Source: CAYGZQ01 sp964354375 [NCBI: uncultured Planctomycetota bacterium] (GTDB lineage: Bacteria; JAJVIF01; JAPKYR01). Taken from it: a stretch of 15,321 nt of DNA. This document shows, piece by piece, positions 8,086-15,266 of the stretch (position 1 is the stretch's first letter; every line of letters starts with the position of its first letter). The position numbers and the translations under genes were made by a program. The DNA is taken from the NCBI GenBank assembly GCA_964354375.1, contig CAYGZQ010000019.1:43600-58920 (forward strand), read 5' to 3'. The notes under the pieces were generated by a model. That model had not been told where the DNA came from. It searched no databases and saw only the letters and a list, made by a program, of their open reading frames with translations.

Positions 8086-8115
8086 AACATACCACCTGCC
8101 AGGGCAACATGGCAA
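8086..8115 (-). promoter_or_regulatory. Candidate promoter of the 801-residue lipoprotein gene
   Basis: On the minus strand TTGCCA (5/6 to the -35 consensus) is followed by an 18-base spacer and TATGTT (4/6 to the -10 consensus). The predicted start lies about 25 bases before the ATG at 8055. Confidence 0.4.
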
Positions 8116-8116
8116 C

Positions 8117-8134
8117 GGAAACCGGTCAGTTTCC
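8117..8134. promoter_or_regulatory. Operator-like inverted repeat GGAAAC-N6-GTTTCC
   Basis: A perfect 6-bp inverted repeat lies in the divergent gap, immediately upstream of the -35 proposed for the minus-strand gene and 30 bases before the plus-strand ATG. It contains the sequence AACCGGT that also occurs in the palindrome at 3609-3624. It could bind a regulator acting on both genes; this is inference from position. Confidence 0.27.
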
Positions 8135-8163
8135 CACGTCCCTTCAACGAGCGGAGGGTTGAT

Positions 8164-8661
8164 ATGCGCTTCCTTGCCATTCTTGCGGTGACCTTCACTC
8201 TCCTGGCCGTCGGATGCGAGCCCGTGGACCCGTTCTTCTCCTGGCCCGACGCCGACGGCTATTACGAGGGTCACGTGTATATCGATCGGCCCGGGATGGG
8301 TTTCGATCATTCCTTCTGCGCAAGCCTCCGTATCTACAACGACTGCTACTGCGCGGTCTTGGTCGACGATTGCGGGAAATCGTACGACGCCGACAGTGTG
8401 GACTACGATTCCTGGAGCGATAACCTCGAAGTCCGTTTCCATGTTTGGGAAAAGCGCTGGAGCTATGAGTGCGGGGAGGAGCTTTACAAGTGGGAGATAC
8501 GGATGAAGGGGAGGCTTGACTATTGCGACGAGTTCCGGGGCGAGATGATCTCCGACCTGGATCCCTGGACCTATCGGTCCGACCACTGCCGGCTCGATCA
8601 CGATCCTCCGCCAAGGAGCATCGGGACCTTCGACTTCGACTACGAAAGCAACCCCTGGTGA
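8164..8661 (+). CDS. Small Cys-rich lipoprotein of unknown function
   Basis: A 165-residue exported lipoprotein that I do not recognise. The start is ATG at 8164 with GGAGGG five bases upstream, and the signal peptide ends in lipobox LAVGC (Cys18 or close). The mature part is rich in Asp, Tyr and Trp and has seven further cysteines: FCASL, NDCYC, DDCGK, ECGEE, YCDEF and HCRLD. This suggests disulphide bonds and a periplasmic or surface location. The pattern of alternating hydrophobic and polar stretches (GYYEGHVYI, LEVRFHVW, YKWEIRMKGRLDY) suggests an all-beta, possibly lipocalin-like fold. That fold is inference only. It is divergent from the 801-residue lipoprotein with a 108-base gap, and a repeat lies 12 bases past its stop. 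The reading frame is open further upstream to 7399, but that part is antisense to the neighbouring gene. Confidence 0.85.
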   Translation: MRFLAILAVTFTLLAVGCEPVDPFFSWPDADGYYEGHVYIDRPGMGFDHSFCASLRIYNDCYCAVLVDDCGKSYDADSVDYDSWSDNLEVRFHVWEKRWSYECGEELYKWEIRMKGRLDYCDEFRGEMISDLDPWTYRSDHCRLDHDPPPRSIGTFDFDYESNPW

Positions 8662-8673
8662 TACCGATCCCTC

Positions 8674-8713
8674 TTCTTGGTGTTCCTTTGTGCTCTTGGT
8701 GCCTTAGTGGTTA
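8674..8713. repeat. Short tandem repeat of the dispersed CTTNGTG type
   Basis: Four imperfect units of 9-10 bases: TTCTTGGTG, TTCCTTTGTG, CTCTTGGTG and CCTTAGTGG, followed by TTACTCTTTTTC. Read on the other strand the pattern is AACCACTAAGGCACCAAGAG and onward. This matches my memory of a repeat spread across many environmental bacterial genomes, often next to the start or end of genes (peptide form NHKEHKEHK). The recognition is from memory and not checked by search. Confidence 0.6.
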
Positions 8714-8760
8714 CTCTTTTTCATTCTAGTGCCCAAGTGCCCACTATCGGGGCTTCCATG

Positions 8761-8769
8761 TGGTAAAAT
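8761..8769 (+). promoter_or_regulatory. Candidate extended -10 promoter of the SBBP propeller gene
   Basis: TGG followed by TAAAAT (5/6 to the -10 consensus) makes an extended -10 element. No convincing -35 lies at the right distance. Transcription would start about 37 bases before the GTG at 8813. The element is also part of a perfect 7-bp inverted repeat, GGTAAAA (8762-8768) and TTTTACC (8787-8793), so a regulator could mask it. Confidence 0.33.
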
Positions 8770-8812
8770 CAGGGTGAACCTCTCTCTTTTACCCCCTACG
8801 GAGGAACCCCAA

Positions 8813-11329
8813 GTGCGTCCATTTCCGACTTTCTGCATTTTCTTTATCGCCGTGATGTTGATCTCAGGATGCTCGGGTGAACGCGGACCCGTTGATCCCG
8901 CCAAACCCGATCCTGTCCGCTATCCCGTGTCGGCTCGTTCGGATCGAATACTGCTGGGCCTCTGGGAGGTGCGGGTCGCCGAGGATCACAAGTCGGCCGA
9001 GGTCGTGCTCCTGCGGGCCGCGCAGATGCATCTCAACATCGTGCGACTTCTGGAGATCGCGCCGTGTACCGACTGCCTGTCGATCGGCAATCTCCAGCCC
9101 GTTCCGCACAAACCCATGCAGCTGACCGCCGATCTCACCCTGAGACACCCGTACGCCAATCTTATGAAACTGACCGCGTTCGATGTTCGCGGCATTTTCA
9201 TCACCGGGTCCGACTATACGTTCGCGTCCTCGGGGAGAAAGGTCGCCTGGGGCGACACCGTCCCGCGACTTCTGAATCCGGACGGCTACACTTCCCTTTT
9301 CAACCCGACCGAATTTCCGGAGAGCAACCCTGGACCGCCCTGGCAGAAATACATCCCCGGCAAATTTGCCCCCGGCGGCGATCTGAACGCCACGCTGAAC
9401 CCGTTCGTCTCGTATGCCACCGAGGTCCCGAGGCGCATGTTCGAATCGGGAGCGCAGGAAAGCCGGATGGTCCATCTTCGCCTTCCGGCGGGACCGATCG
9501 AGTTCGGCTACGCGGTCGACGCGAGCTGGGTTGATGTGGACGGCACTGTGACCGATCCGTTGGTGGATTTTCCTCCCGAGGCGAACTGCTCCGAAGCCTA
9601 CAAGGTGAATGTCCCGTATGTGGACGACTTAATGCCCGAAGTCGGCAGCTCCGCGCCCATAAGCGTAACGGTCTGCGATCATCAGGGGTTTGACACGATC
9701 TCTTCCGTGACGGTCGAGGCGCCGGCGCTTTTCAACGGAGTGGTTGAGCTCGATTTCTCCGAGGAAACCGGCGATGAAAGCTATCTCTTCACCGGCATAG
9801 TGGCGAATGCCCTCGGAGCGCCTCTCGGGCACTATCCGATGCTGGTGCGGGTTATCGACACTCAATCCGATCCGAACCTCGGCTCTGTTGATGCCTGGAT
9901 GCTGACCGATGTCCAGGTCGGCAAGTACGGCTGGGCGCGCACGTGGGGAGGCTGGTGGGACGATACCAGCGAAGGTGTAGCGGTCGACGATTCCGGAAAC
10001 ATCTACGTCGTGGGCAATTTCAAGTGCAAGGTGGACTTCGATTCCGGTTCCGGGATCGATGAACTGGGCTGGCCCTGTTACTGGCCCGGTGGGGAGCCGG
10101 AATGGTCGGGCAACTGCCTGGTCAAGTACGATCCTGACGGCGATTACATCTGGGGTGCGGCTTGGTACGATGAGCTAGGCGGGACCTTTAACCATAAGGC
10201 TGTCTACGGAGTGGCAGTCAGTGATTTCGGCGATGTCTATGTCCTCGGCTATTACTGGGGCGGAGCAGATTTCGATCCGGATGGTGATCCCGACGATGAG
10301 CTATACACCTATATTTCGCATGGGTGGACGGACGTCTACCTCAGCAAGTTCGACTCCAACGGGAACTGGAAATGGGTAAGGGCGTGGGGGGGTATCGATC
10401 ACGACGAGGGCTGCGGACTTCTCGTAAACAGCGCCGGGGATGTCACCGTGAGCGGGTTGTTCAGGGACACCGTGGATTTTGACCCAGGTCCCTCCATCGT
10501 TGAGCGCACTGCTCAGCCCGGGGACTCGAGCGCCTTCCTGAGCAGGTTCAACTCGAACGGTGACTTTCTCTGGGTAAAAACATGGGATGCGTCCCGCGGA
10601 CACATGATGGCTTCCGATGCCGCGGAGAACATGTATGTCTCCGGGAGCTTCCAGGGCAACGTGGATTTCGATCCGGGTCCGGGTCTCGAAATGCGCAAGT
10701 CGAACGGCCAGTATGATGCGAGCTTGAGCAAGTTGACGCCTCAGGGCGATCTGATATGGGTCCGCACCTGGGGAGGACTGGCGTACGATGAATGCTACGA
10801 CGTGGCGGTCAACTCCCTCGGCTCGGTGTACGCGACGGGCTACTACCGGAGCGTAGTCGATTTCGATCCCGGTCCGGGTGACGAGGTCTACACAGCGATT
10901 GGTCTTGAGGACGTTTATCTGAGCAAGTTCAACTCGGCCGGCGATTTCAAATGGGCACGGGTGTGGGGCAGCGGAACGCTCGAGATCGGCTTCGAGGTCC
11001 TCACGAACGAGTCGGATGAGGCATACGTGACCGGCACTTTCACCACCACGGTCGATTTCGACCCCGATGAACACGAGGATTGGAGAACACCGGATTACAT
11101 CAGCATTTTTCTCATCAAATTCAAGGGAACCGGAGAATATCAGTTCGTGCAGACCTGGAGCGCGAACTACGCCTACGGGCTCGAGTGGGACCCGTGGGGG
11201 AATCTCGTGCTGGCAGGCTCCTTCGCCAACCCCGTGGATTTCGATCCCGGCCCCGGCGTCGAGATGCACGACACCCACGGATTATCTGACGCATACCTCC
11301 TGAAAACCGACGCCAACGGCATGTGGTGA
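8813..11329 (+). CDS. Lipoprotein with shared AVDASW module and seven-bladed SBBP beta-propeller
   Basis: An 838-residue exported lipoprotein. I chose GTG at 8813 because GGAGG lies eight bases upstream and the signal peptide then starts MRPFPTF and ends in lipobox LISGC. The frame is open back to an ATG at 8729, but this would bury the signal peptide. The shared module covers about residues 40-245: LLGLWEVRV, HLNIVRLLE, C85-TD-C88, RHPYA, FDVRGIF, LNPDGYT, FNPTEFP, TLNPF and YAVDASW (about 232-239). An Ig-like domain follows (about 250-365) with SVTVCDHQ. Residues about 373-838 are seven SBBP repeats, each with a WARTWGG-like strand, a VDDSGNIYVVG-like strand and, in most, VDFDPGPG. The last segment (DAYLLKTDANGMW) probably closes the ring with the first blade. 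SBBP propellers are generally surface or secreted binding domains; the ligand is unknown. Confidence 0.93.
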   Translation: MRPFPTFCIFFIAVMLISGCSGERGPVDPAKPDPVRYPVSARSDRILLGLWEVRVAEDHKSAEVVLLRAAQMHLNIVRLLEIAPCTDCLSIGNLQPVPHKPMQLTADLTLRHPYANLMKLTAFDVRGIFITGSDYTFASSGRKVAWGDTVPRLLNPDGYTSLFNPTEFPESNPGPPWQKYIPGKFAPGGDLNATLNPFVSYATEVPRRMFESGAQESRMVHLRLPAGPIEFGYAVDASWVDVDGTVTDPLVDFPPEANCSEAYKVNVPYVDDLMPEVGSSAPISVTVCDHQGFDTISSVTVEAPALFNGVVELDFSEETGDESYLFTGIVANALGAPLGHYPMLVRVIDTQSDPNLGSVDAWMLTDVQVGKYGWARTWGGWWDDTSEGVAVDDSGNIYVVGNFKCKVDFDSGSGIDELGWPCYWPGGEPEWSGNCLVKYDPDGDYIWGAAWYDELGGTFNHKAVYGVAVSDFGDVYVLGYYWGGADFDPDGDPDDELYTYISHGWTDVYLSKFDSNGNWKWVRAWGGIDHDEGCGLLVNSAGDVTVSGLFRDTVDFDPGPSIVERTAQPGDSSAFLSRFNSNGDFLWVKTWDASRGHMMASDAAENMYVSGSFQGNVDFDPGPGLEMRKSNGQYDASLSKLTPQGDLIWVRTWGGLAYDECYDVAVNSLGSVYATGYYRSVVDFDPGPGDEVYTAIGLEDVYLSKFNSAGDFKWARVWGSGTLEIGFEVLTNESDEAYVTGTFTTTVDFDPDEHEDWRTPDYISIFLIKFKGTGEYQFVQTWSANYAYGLEWDPWGNLVLAGSFANPVDFDPGPGVEMHDTHGLSDAYLLKTDANGMW

Positions 11330-11333
11330 GCGC

Positions 11334-11467
11334 GTGCCGAATGCGTCCCGCCTGTGCCGAATGCGTCCCGCATTTCGGATTTTTGGAGCGCAATTAGTCC
11401 CGCGTTTGTCGGCCATGACTCGGGACGAGTCGTCTCCGATACCCGAAGCACGGGACGTGCTCGGCAC
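11334..11467. repeat. 134-base repeat element with inverted GTGCCGA-N3-CGTCCCG termini
   Basis: Two direct copies of GTGCCGAATGCGTCCCG occur at 11334-11350 and 11354-11370. An inverted copy matching at 14 of 17 positions lies at 11451-11467. Between them, GACTCG-GGA-CGAGTC (11417-11431) forms a hairpin, and AGCAC-GGGAC-GTGCT (11447-11461) forms another overlapping the inverted copy; both expose GGGA in the loop. The core CGGGACG or its complement occurs four times, plus one partial copy (GTCCCG, 11397-11402). It starts five bases after the propeller stop codon and ends before the promoter of the amidohydrolase. It resembles a REP- or MITE-like element; no transposase is present. Confidence 0.6.
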
Positions 11468-11478
11468 GCAACGGCCCC

Positions 11479-11506
11479 TTGCGCACACGAAAACCCGTCG
11501 TATAAT
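11479..11506 (+). promoter_or_regulatory. Candidate promoter of the amidohydrolase gene
   Basis: A perfect TATAAT (11501-11506) is preceded, after a 16-base spacer, by TTGCGC (11479-11484), a 3/6 match to the -35 consensus. It would start transcription about 30 bases before the ATG at 11545. The perfect -10 in otherwise GC-rich DNA makes this the best promoter candidate in the right half. Confidence 0.55.
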
Positions 11507-11544
11507 TGCATCCTCATCTATCCCAGGAGACAGGAGTGAGGACC

Positions 11545-12735
11545 ATGTACCTTTTCACCGGAGGAACGACATATCTTGAGGACGGGTTCAAGACAGGGGT
11601 TGACGTGCTCACGAAGGGCAGGAGGATCGAGCAGGTTGGGGCCAACCTGAAATCGCCGAGAGGCGCGAAAGTGGTGAAACTGAAGGGCGGGCAGTTTCTT
11701 GTGCCCGGTTTTATCGATTCGCACACGCACATCGGGCTGTACGAGGACGGGGTGGGGCAGGTGGGCATCCACGGCAATGAGTTCGGCGATCCCAACACGG
11801 CCTATGTTCGTGCGATGGACGCGATTTTTCCAAAAGACATGGCGTTCGAGGACGCGCGAAGAGGCGGAGTGATCGCCGCGGGAGCGTTTCCCGGCTCCGC
11901 CAACCTCTTCGGCGGAGTCTGCTCGGTGGTAAGGACCTACGGCGAAACGCTGGAGGAGATGTTGATCGACGGCTACCACGGAATGAAAATGGCCCTGGGG
12001 GAAAATCCGTTCAGGGTGTATGCCGCGCTCAGTAAATCCCCGGTCACCCGCATGGCCAACGCGGGTATCATCAGGAAGACCCTTGTCGAGGTCCAGAACT
12101 ACATCCAGAAACGCGATGCGTCGAGCAAGCCCGCGAAGAAAACCGCAGGAGGGAGAGCGCGAAAGAAGGAGGAGCCGAAAACATTCGAACGCGACCTCGG
12201 CAAGGAGCATCTCGCCATGCTCCTCGAAAAGAAATTCCCCGCCAGATTCCACGTTCATCGTCGCGACGATATCGAGACCGCGATACGTCTCTCCGAGGAA
12301 TTCGGCTTCAAACTCGTGCTCGATCACTGCACGGAAGGATGGCTGGTGCCCGAGCTTATCGCGAAGCGCGGCCTGACCGCGATCATAGGCCCTATGGACA
12401 CGGCCAGGGTGAAGTACGAGTTGAAACATCGGGACGAGAAAGCGCCCTACGTTCTCAGCAAGGCCGGAGTCAACGTGTGCCTGATGACCGATCATCCGGT
12501 CATGCCGATTCAGCATCTGAGGCTTTGCGGCGCGATGGCGGTCCGGGGCGGGTGCACGGATGAGCAGGCGATCTCGATGATGACCTCGAAACCCGCGAAG
12601 CTCCTGAAAATCGACAAGGACTACGGAGCTATTGCGAAAGGCCGGCTCGCGTGCATGTCGATCTTCTCCGGTCATCCGCTGGACCTGAGAAGCCGCGTCG
12701 AGCATGTATGGATCGAGGGCGAGCAGTACTGCTGA
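11545..12735 (+). CDS. Imidazolonepropionase-like amidohydrolase family protein
   Basis: A 396-residue cytoplasmic metal-dependent hydrolase of the amidohydrolase superfamily, of the group often annotated as imidazolonepropionase-like (COG1228). The start is ATG at 11545, with AGGAG eight bases upstream; a GTG at 11536 is a second possibility and would add three residues. Residues 1-55 and about 360-396 form the composite beta-sandwich. The barrel carries the metal motif H60-T-H62 in GFIDSHTH, then HGNEFGDPNT (76-85), FHVHRRDDIETA (His236, His238), DHCTEG (His261) and MTDHPVMP with Asp316. The HVHR and DHCTEG motifs are the hallmark of this group rather than of true imidazolonepropionase, so the substrate is open. 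A Lys/Arg-rich insert (189-212) looks like a flexible loop. The usual GKDADLVV motif near the end is replaced by KGRLACMSIF. No histidine-degradation genes are nearby. Confidence 0.9.
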   Translation: MYLFTGGTTYLEDGFKTGVDVLTKGRRIEQVGANLKSPRGAKVVKLKGGQFLVPGFIDSHTHIGLYEDGVGQVGIHGNEFGDPNTAYVRAMDAIFPKDMAFEDARRGGVIAAGAFPGSANLFGGVCSVVRTYGETLEEMLIDGYHGMKMALGENPFRVYAALSKSPVTRMANAGIIRKTLVEVQNYIQKRDASSKPAKKTAGGRARKKEEPKTFERDLGKEHLAMLLEKKFPARFHVHRRDDIETAIRLSEEFGFKLVLDHCTEGWLVPELIAKRGLTAIIGPMDTARVKYELKHRDEKAPYVLSKAGVNVCLMTDHPVMPIQHLRLCGAMAVRGGCTDEQAISMMTSKPAKLLKIDKDYGAIAKGRLACMSIFSGHPLDLRSRVEHVWIEGEQYC

Positions 12736-12761
12736 TCCAGTCGCCTCGGTCGCCCGATATG

Positions 12762-12770
12762 TGATATCAT
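12762..12770 (+). promoter_or_regulatory. Candidate extended -10 promoter of the PD40-propeller lipoprotein gene
   Basis: TGA followed by TATCAT (5/6 to the -10 consensus) forms an extended -10. There is no good -35. It would leave a leader of about 75 bases before the ATG at 12853. Read-through from the amidohydrolase gene is an alternative, as no clear terminator separates the two. Confidence 0.3.
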
Positions 12771-12852
12771 ACTTACTGAAGGCGATATGTCCTGAAGGGC
12801 TGGGACAATGGGGCGTCCGCTCAGAACAGGTTTTTTCTCAGGGAGGTTTGCG

Positions 12853-15249
12853 ATGCGCAGATCCGAAATCCTGCTTATTGGGGTGTTGTGTATCCTCATC
12901 GCGGGCTGCGGGAGTCAAGCCGATGTCGGCAACTCGGCGATGCCCGCTGTGAGGGAGCCTGTCCGGGACATTGGCAGCGTAAGCTCCCGCGTGCTCTGGG
13001 GAATGTGGCAGGTGGCCTTCAACCCAACGGGTCCCGACAGCGCCGATGTCGAGCTGATCCCGCTCAGGGGCGCTTCGTTTAACGCGAACGTTCAAAGGTT
13101 CCTTGTCCCACCGAGTTCCCCCGTGAATCTCATAACGTTCAACTTTCTTCCCGAGACGGATTTCCTGTCGGGATACGTGAAGGTGCGGGTCGGGCTGGTG
13201 CATCCGTTCCCGGGTATCCCGACTTTCAGAGGGTTCGACACTCGGTGCATCTTCATGGCGGACGCTTTCGCTTACGGCGAGTACGATCCTGACATCCTGT
13301 TCACCAGACCCTTGCCGAACGGCGGTCCGACCAGCGGCGCTTATGTCCTGAATCCGGACGGCTATACACGGTGGTGGAATCGTCCGGAATTCATCGATCC
13401 CATGCCTCTACTCTCGTACAAGCCTTCACCCCTGGGAACCGATCCCGATCCCCTGGCCACCCTTAATCCGTATAAGTACTACGCCGATGATCTTGACCAA
13501 GACGATCCTGTCTCCGCTCTCAACCTGCAGAACAGGGGGACCTTCGCGGCAACCGGGCAGTCCAATGTCCGCATTTTCGAAATTCAGTTTCCGGTGAGCC
13601 CTGTGAATTTCAGGTTCAACCTGGCCGTGGACGCAAGCTGGGCCTTGCCCGATCCGTCCGGAGCGCCCGACTACCCGATCGAGAGCTTCCCTCCCGAAGC
13701 GCAGACTCAGGAACCGTATCTGGTCGAGGGGGTTCAGACCGGCGGCGATGCGTTCTATTACGATGGGGTGAGCGGCGGATCGATGCAGATTTCGGTCACC
13801 GTCTCCGACTGGCAGGCGATCGGAAGTCCGTCCGGCGTGCTGGACGAAATCACGTCGATCCGGCTCGAGGGCGATCCACTCGCCGCGCCCATCGATATCC
13901 TTCCCATCGCGAGTGTCGGACCGGGCTCGAACGGGGCGTCCAGCGTCTTCACCGTCGAGCTTGGCGGCTCGGACCTCGACATCAACGGAGCCGGTGATTT
14001 TGTTCTGCTCGGCACCGTCGAGTCGGCGGACCCCAGCACCTACATGCCTCAGATCGACGGCGGCGAGAATTTCATCTACCCCACCGCGCCGCTCGCGGCG
14101 TATTTCATGACCGTAGTCAATGTCAGCGGCACGCCTCCGCAGTTCCAAATCGAGGTCCCGAACGGCGGTGAGGTCTGGAGCGTGGGATCGGACCAGACCA
14201 TCGTCTGGACCGGCGGCGAGGCTTTCGATACCGTGAAAATCGAGTACTCCAAGGATGATTTCGTCGCCGACATCATCGAAATCATCGATGCAGCGCCCAA
14301 CGGCGGATCGTTTCTCTGGCAGAGCATTCCCGACGACGTGAGCGACACCGTCAAAGTCAGAGTGAGCGCCGCCGACTTCCCCGGATTTTGGGACATCTCC
14401 GACGACTATTTCTCGATTGTGGCCGAGCTGCTCGACCGCATCGTGTACCGGGGAGACGGTCCGTCTCCGGGCATGAACATCTACTCAATCGACCCGGAGG
14501 GTCTTACCGAGCCCGAGCAATGGACCAGCGGCGTCACGTATGCGTTCAGGGAGTGCGCGAAATTGTCGCCGTCCGGACAGTACATCATGTACACCTTCTG
14601 CGACCTCAGCGTCGGGAACATCGTTCTCATAGATGTCGCGACCGGCGCCGAAGAGGTGATAAATCCACCGGGCATGCAGGGAGTCTATTCCGATTTCTCT
14701 CATGACGGCACTCGGATAGTGGCTGCCCTGGGCGATCAATGGTATGCGCCGCTGGAACTCTGGACGATGGACTACGACGGCGGCAACGCCCAGCAGTTGA
14801 CGACCGGAGCGAACGCATGGGCGCCGGAGTACAACTTCGACGACACCCTGATTTTCTACTCGAATTTCTCCGACTCTCAAGTTTATATCTATGACGTCGC
14901 CACGGGAGCCTCAACCCAATATACGAATAACGGGACCTGGAACGACGATCCGAAGGGCAGTCCCGACGGAACGAAGATAACCTGGGCGACGTATTACGGA
15001 AACAGCTGCCGATGGGCGTACATCTCCCCCATCGAATCATGGACCCCGCCGGACCTGATTATTGACTTCGATGCCTGCGTGCGAGGACCGTGCTTCAATC
15101 CCGAAGGCACCAAGCTGGTGGTCGATCACGGGGCCTATGACGGATCGGAACTTGCGATCTACGACCTCTCCGACAACACCTGGAAAGATATCACCGCCAA
15201 CTCCTGGGGAGAGTACATGGCCGACTGGGGCGTCATGATCCCGCATTGA
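12853..15249 (+). CDS. Lipoprotein with shared AVDASW module, KNH-like domain and PD40/TolB-like propeller
   Basis: A 798-residue exported lipoprotein. I chose the ATG at 12853, with GGGAGG six bases upstream, over the in-frame ATG at 12808. The signal peptide MRRSEILLIG ends in lipobox LIAGC. The shared module covers about residues 45-265: VLWGMWQV, FNANVQRFL, HPFPG, FDTRCIF, LNPDGYT, TLNPYKYY and LAVDASW (about 257-263). The CxxC of its two relatives is absent here. An Ig-like domain with SVTVSDWQ follows (about 285-425). Residues about 430-522 resemble a KNH/Ser-Thr-rich type domain (PNGGEVWSVGS and IVWTGG). Residues about 525-798 hold five or six PD40/WD40-like strands such as LSPSGQYIMYTF, FSHDGTRIVAAL, GSPDGTKITWAT and FNPEGTKLVVDH. 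This is a TolB-like propeller, which usually binds proteins or peptides. The partner is unknown. It ends near a dispersed repeat. Confidence 0.93.
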   Translation: MRRSEILLIGVLCILIAGCGSQADVGNSAMPAVREPVRDIGSVSSRVLWGMWQVAFNPTGPDSADVELIPLRGASFNANVQRFLVPPSSPVNLITFNFLPETDFLSGYVKVRVGLVHPFPGIPTFRGFDTRCIFMADAFAYGEYDPDILFTRPLPNGGPTSGAYVLNPDGYTRWWNRPEFIDPMPLLSYKPSPLGTDPDPLATLNPYKYYADDLDQDDPVSALNLQNRGTFAATGQSNVRIFEIQFPVSPVNFRFNLAVDASWALPDPSGAPDYPIESFPPEAQTQEPYLVEGVQTGGDAFYYDGVSGGSMQISVTVSDWQAIGSPSGVLDEITSIRLEGDPLAAPIDILPIASVGPGSNGASSVFTVELGGSDLDINGAGDFVLLGTVESADPSTYMPQIDGGENFIYPTAPLAAYFMTVVNVSGTPPQFQIEVPNGGEVWSVGSDQTIVWTGGEAFDTVKIEYSKDDFVADIIEIIDAAPNGGSFLWQSIPDDVSDTVKVRVSAADFPGFWDISDDYFSIVAELLDRIVYRGDGPSPGMNIYSIDPEGLTEPEQWTSGVTYAFRECAKLSPSGQYIMYTFCDLSVGNIVLIDVATGAEEVINPPGMQGVYSDFSHDGTRIVAALGDQWYAPLELWTMDYDGGNAQQLTTGANAWAPEYNFDDTLIFYSNFSDSQVYIYDVATGASTQYTNNGTWNDDPKGSPDGTKITWATYYGNSCRWAYISPIESWTPPDLIIDFDACVRGPCFNPEGTKLVVDHGAYDGSELAIYDLSDNTWKDITANSWGEYMADWGVMIPH

Positions 15250-15266
15250 TCTCTGGTGGATGTCTG

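Noticed and set aside
7399-8163. Upstream extension of the 165-residue lipoprotein frame
   Set aside because: It is antisense to the 801-residue lipoprotein, and the ATG at 8164 has both a ribosome binding site and a signal peptide directly after it.
8056-8601. Upstream extension of the 801-residue lipoprotein to 8601
   Set aside because: It is antisense to the Cys-rich lipoprotein; the ATG at 8055 has GGAGG and starts a proper lipoprotein signal peptide.
8164-8661. Cysteine motifs as haem or iron-sulphur sites
   Set aside because: No CxxCH or typical cluster-binding spacing is present; CYC and single Cys residues fit disulphides better.
10301-11278. Minus-strand 325-codon frame
   Set aside because: Antisense to the SBBP propeller; openness follows from the repeated GC-rich codons.
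11518-12705. Minus-strand 395-codon frame almost matching the amidohydrolase in length
   Set aside because: The plus strand carries all conserved amidohydrolase motifs and a promoter and ribosome binding site; the minus frame has none.
12788-12835. Possible terminator after the amidohydrolase (TGTCC/GGACA and a T6 run)
   Set aside because: The stem is only 5 bp, the T-run at about 12830 does not directly follow it, and the run lies next to the ribosome binding site of the next gene.
13426-14148. Minus-strand 240-codon frame
   Set aside because: Antisense to the PD40-propeller lipoprotein with no start signal of its own.
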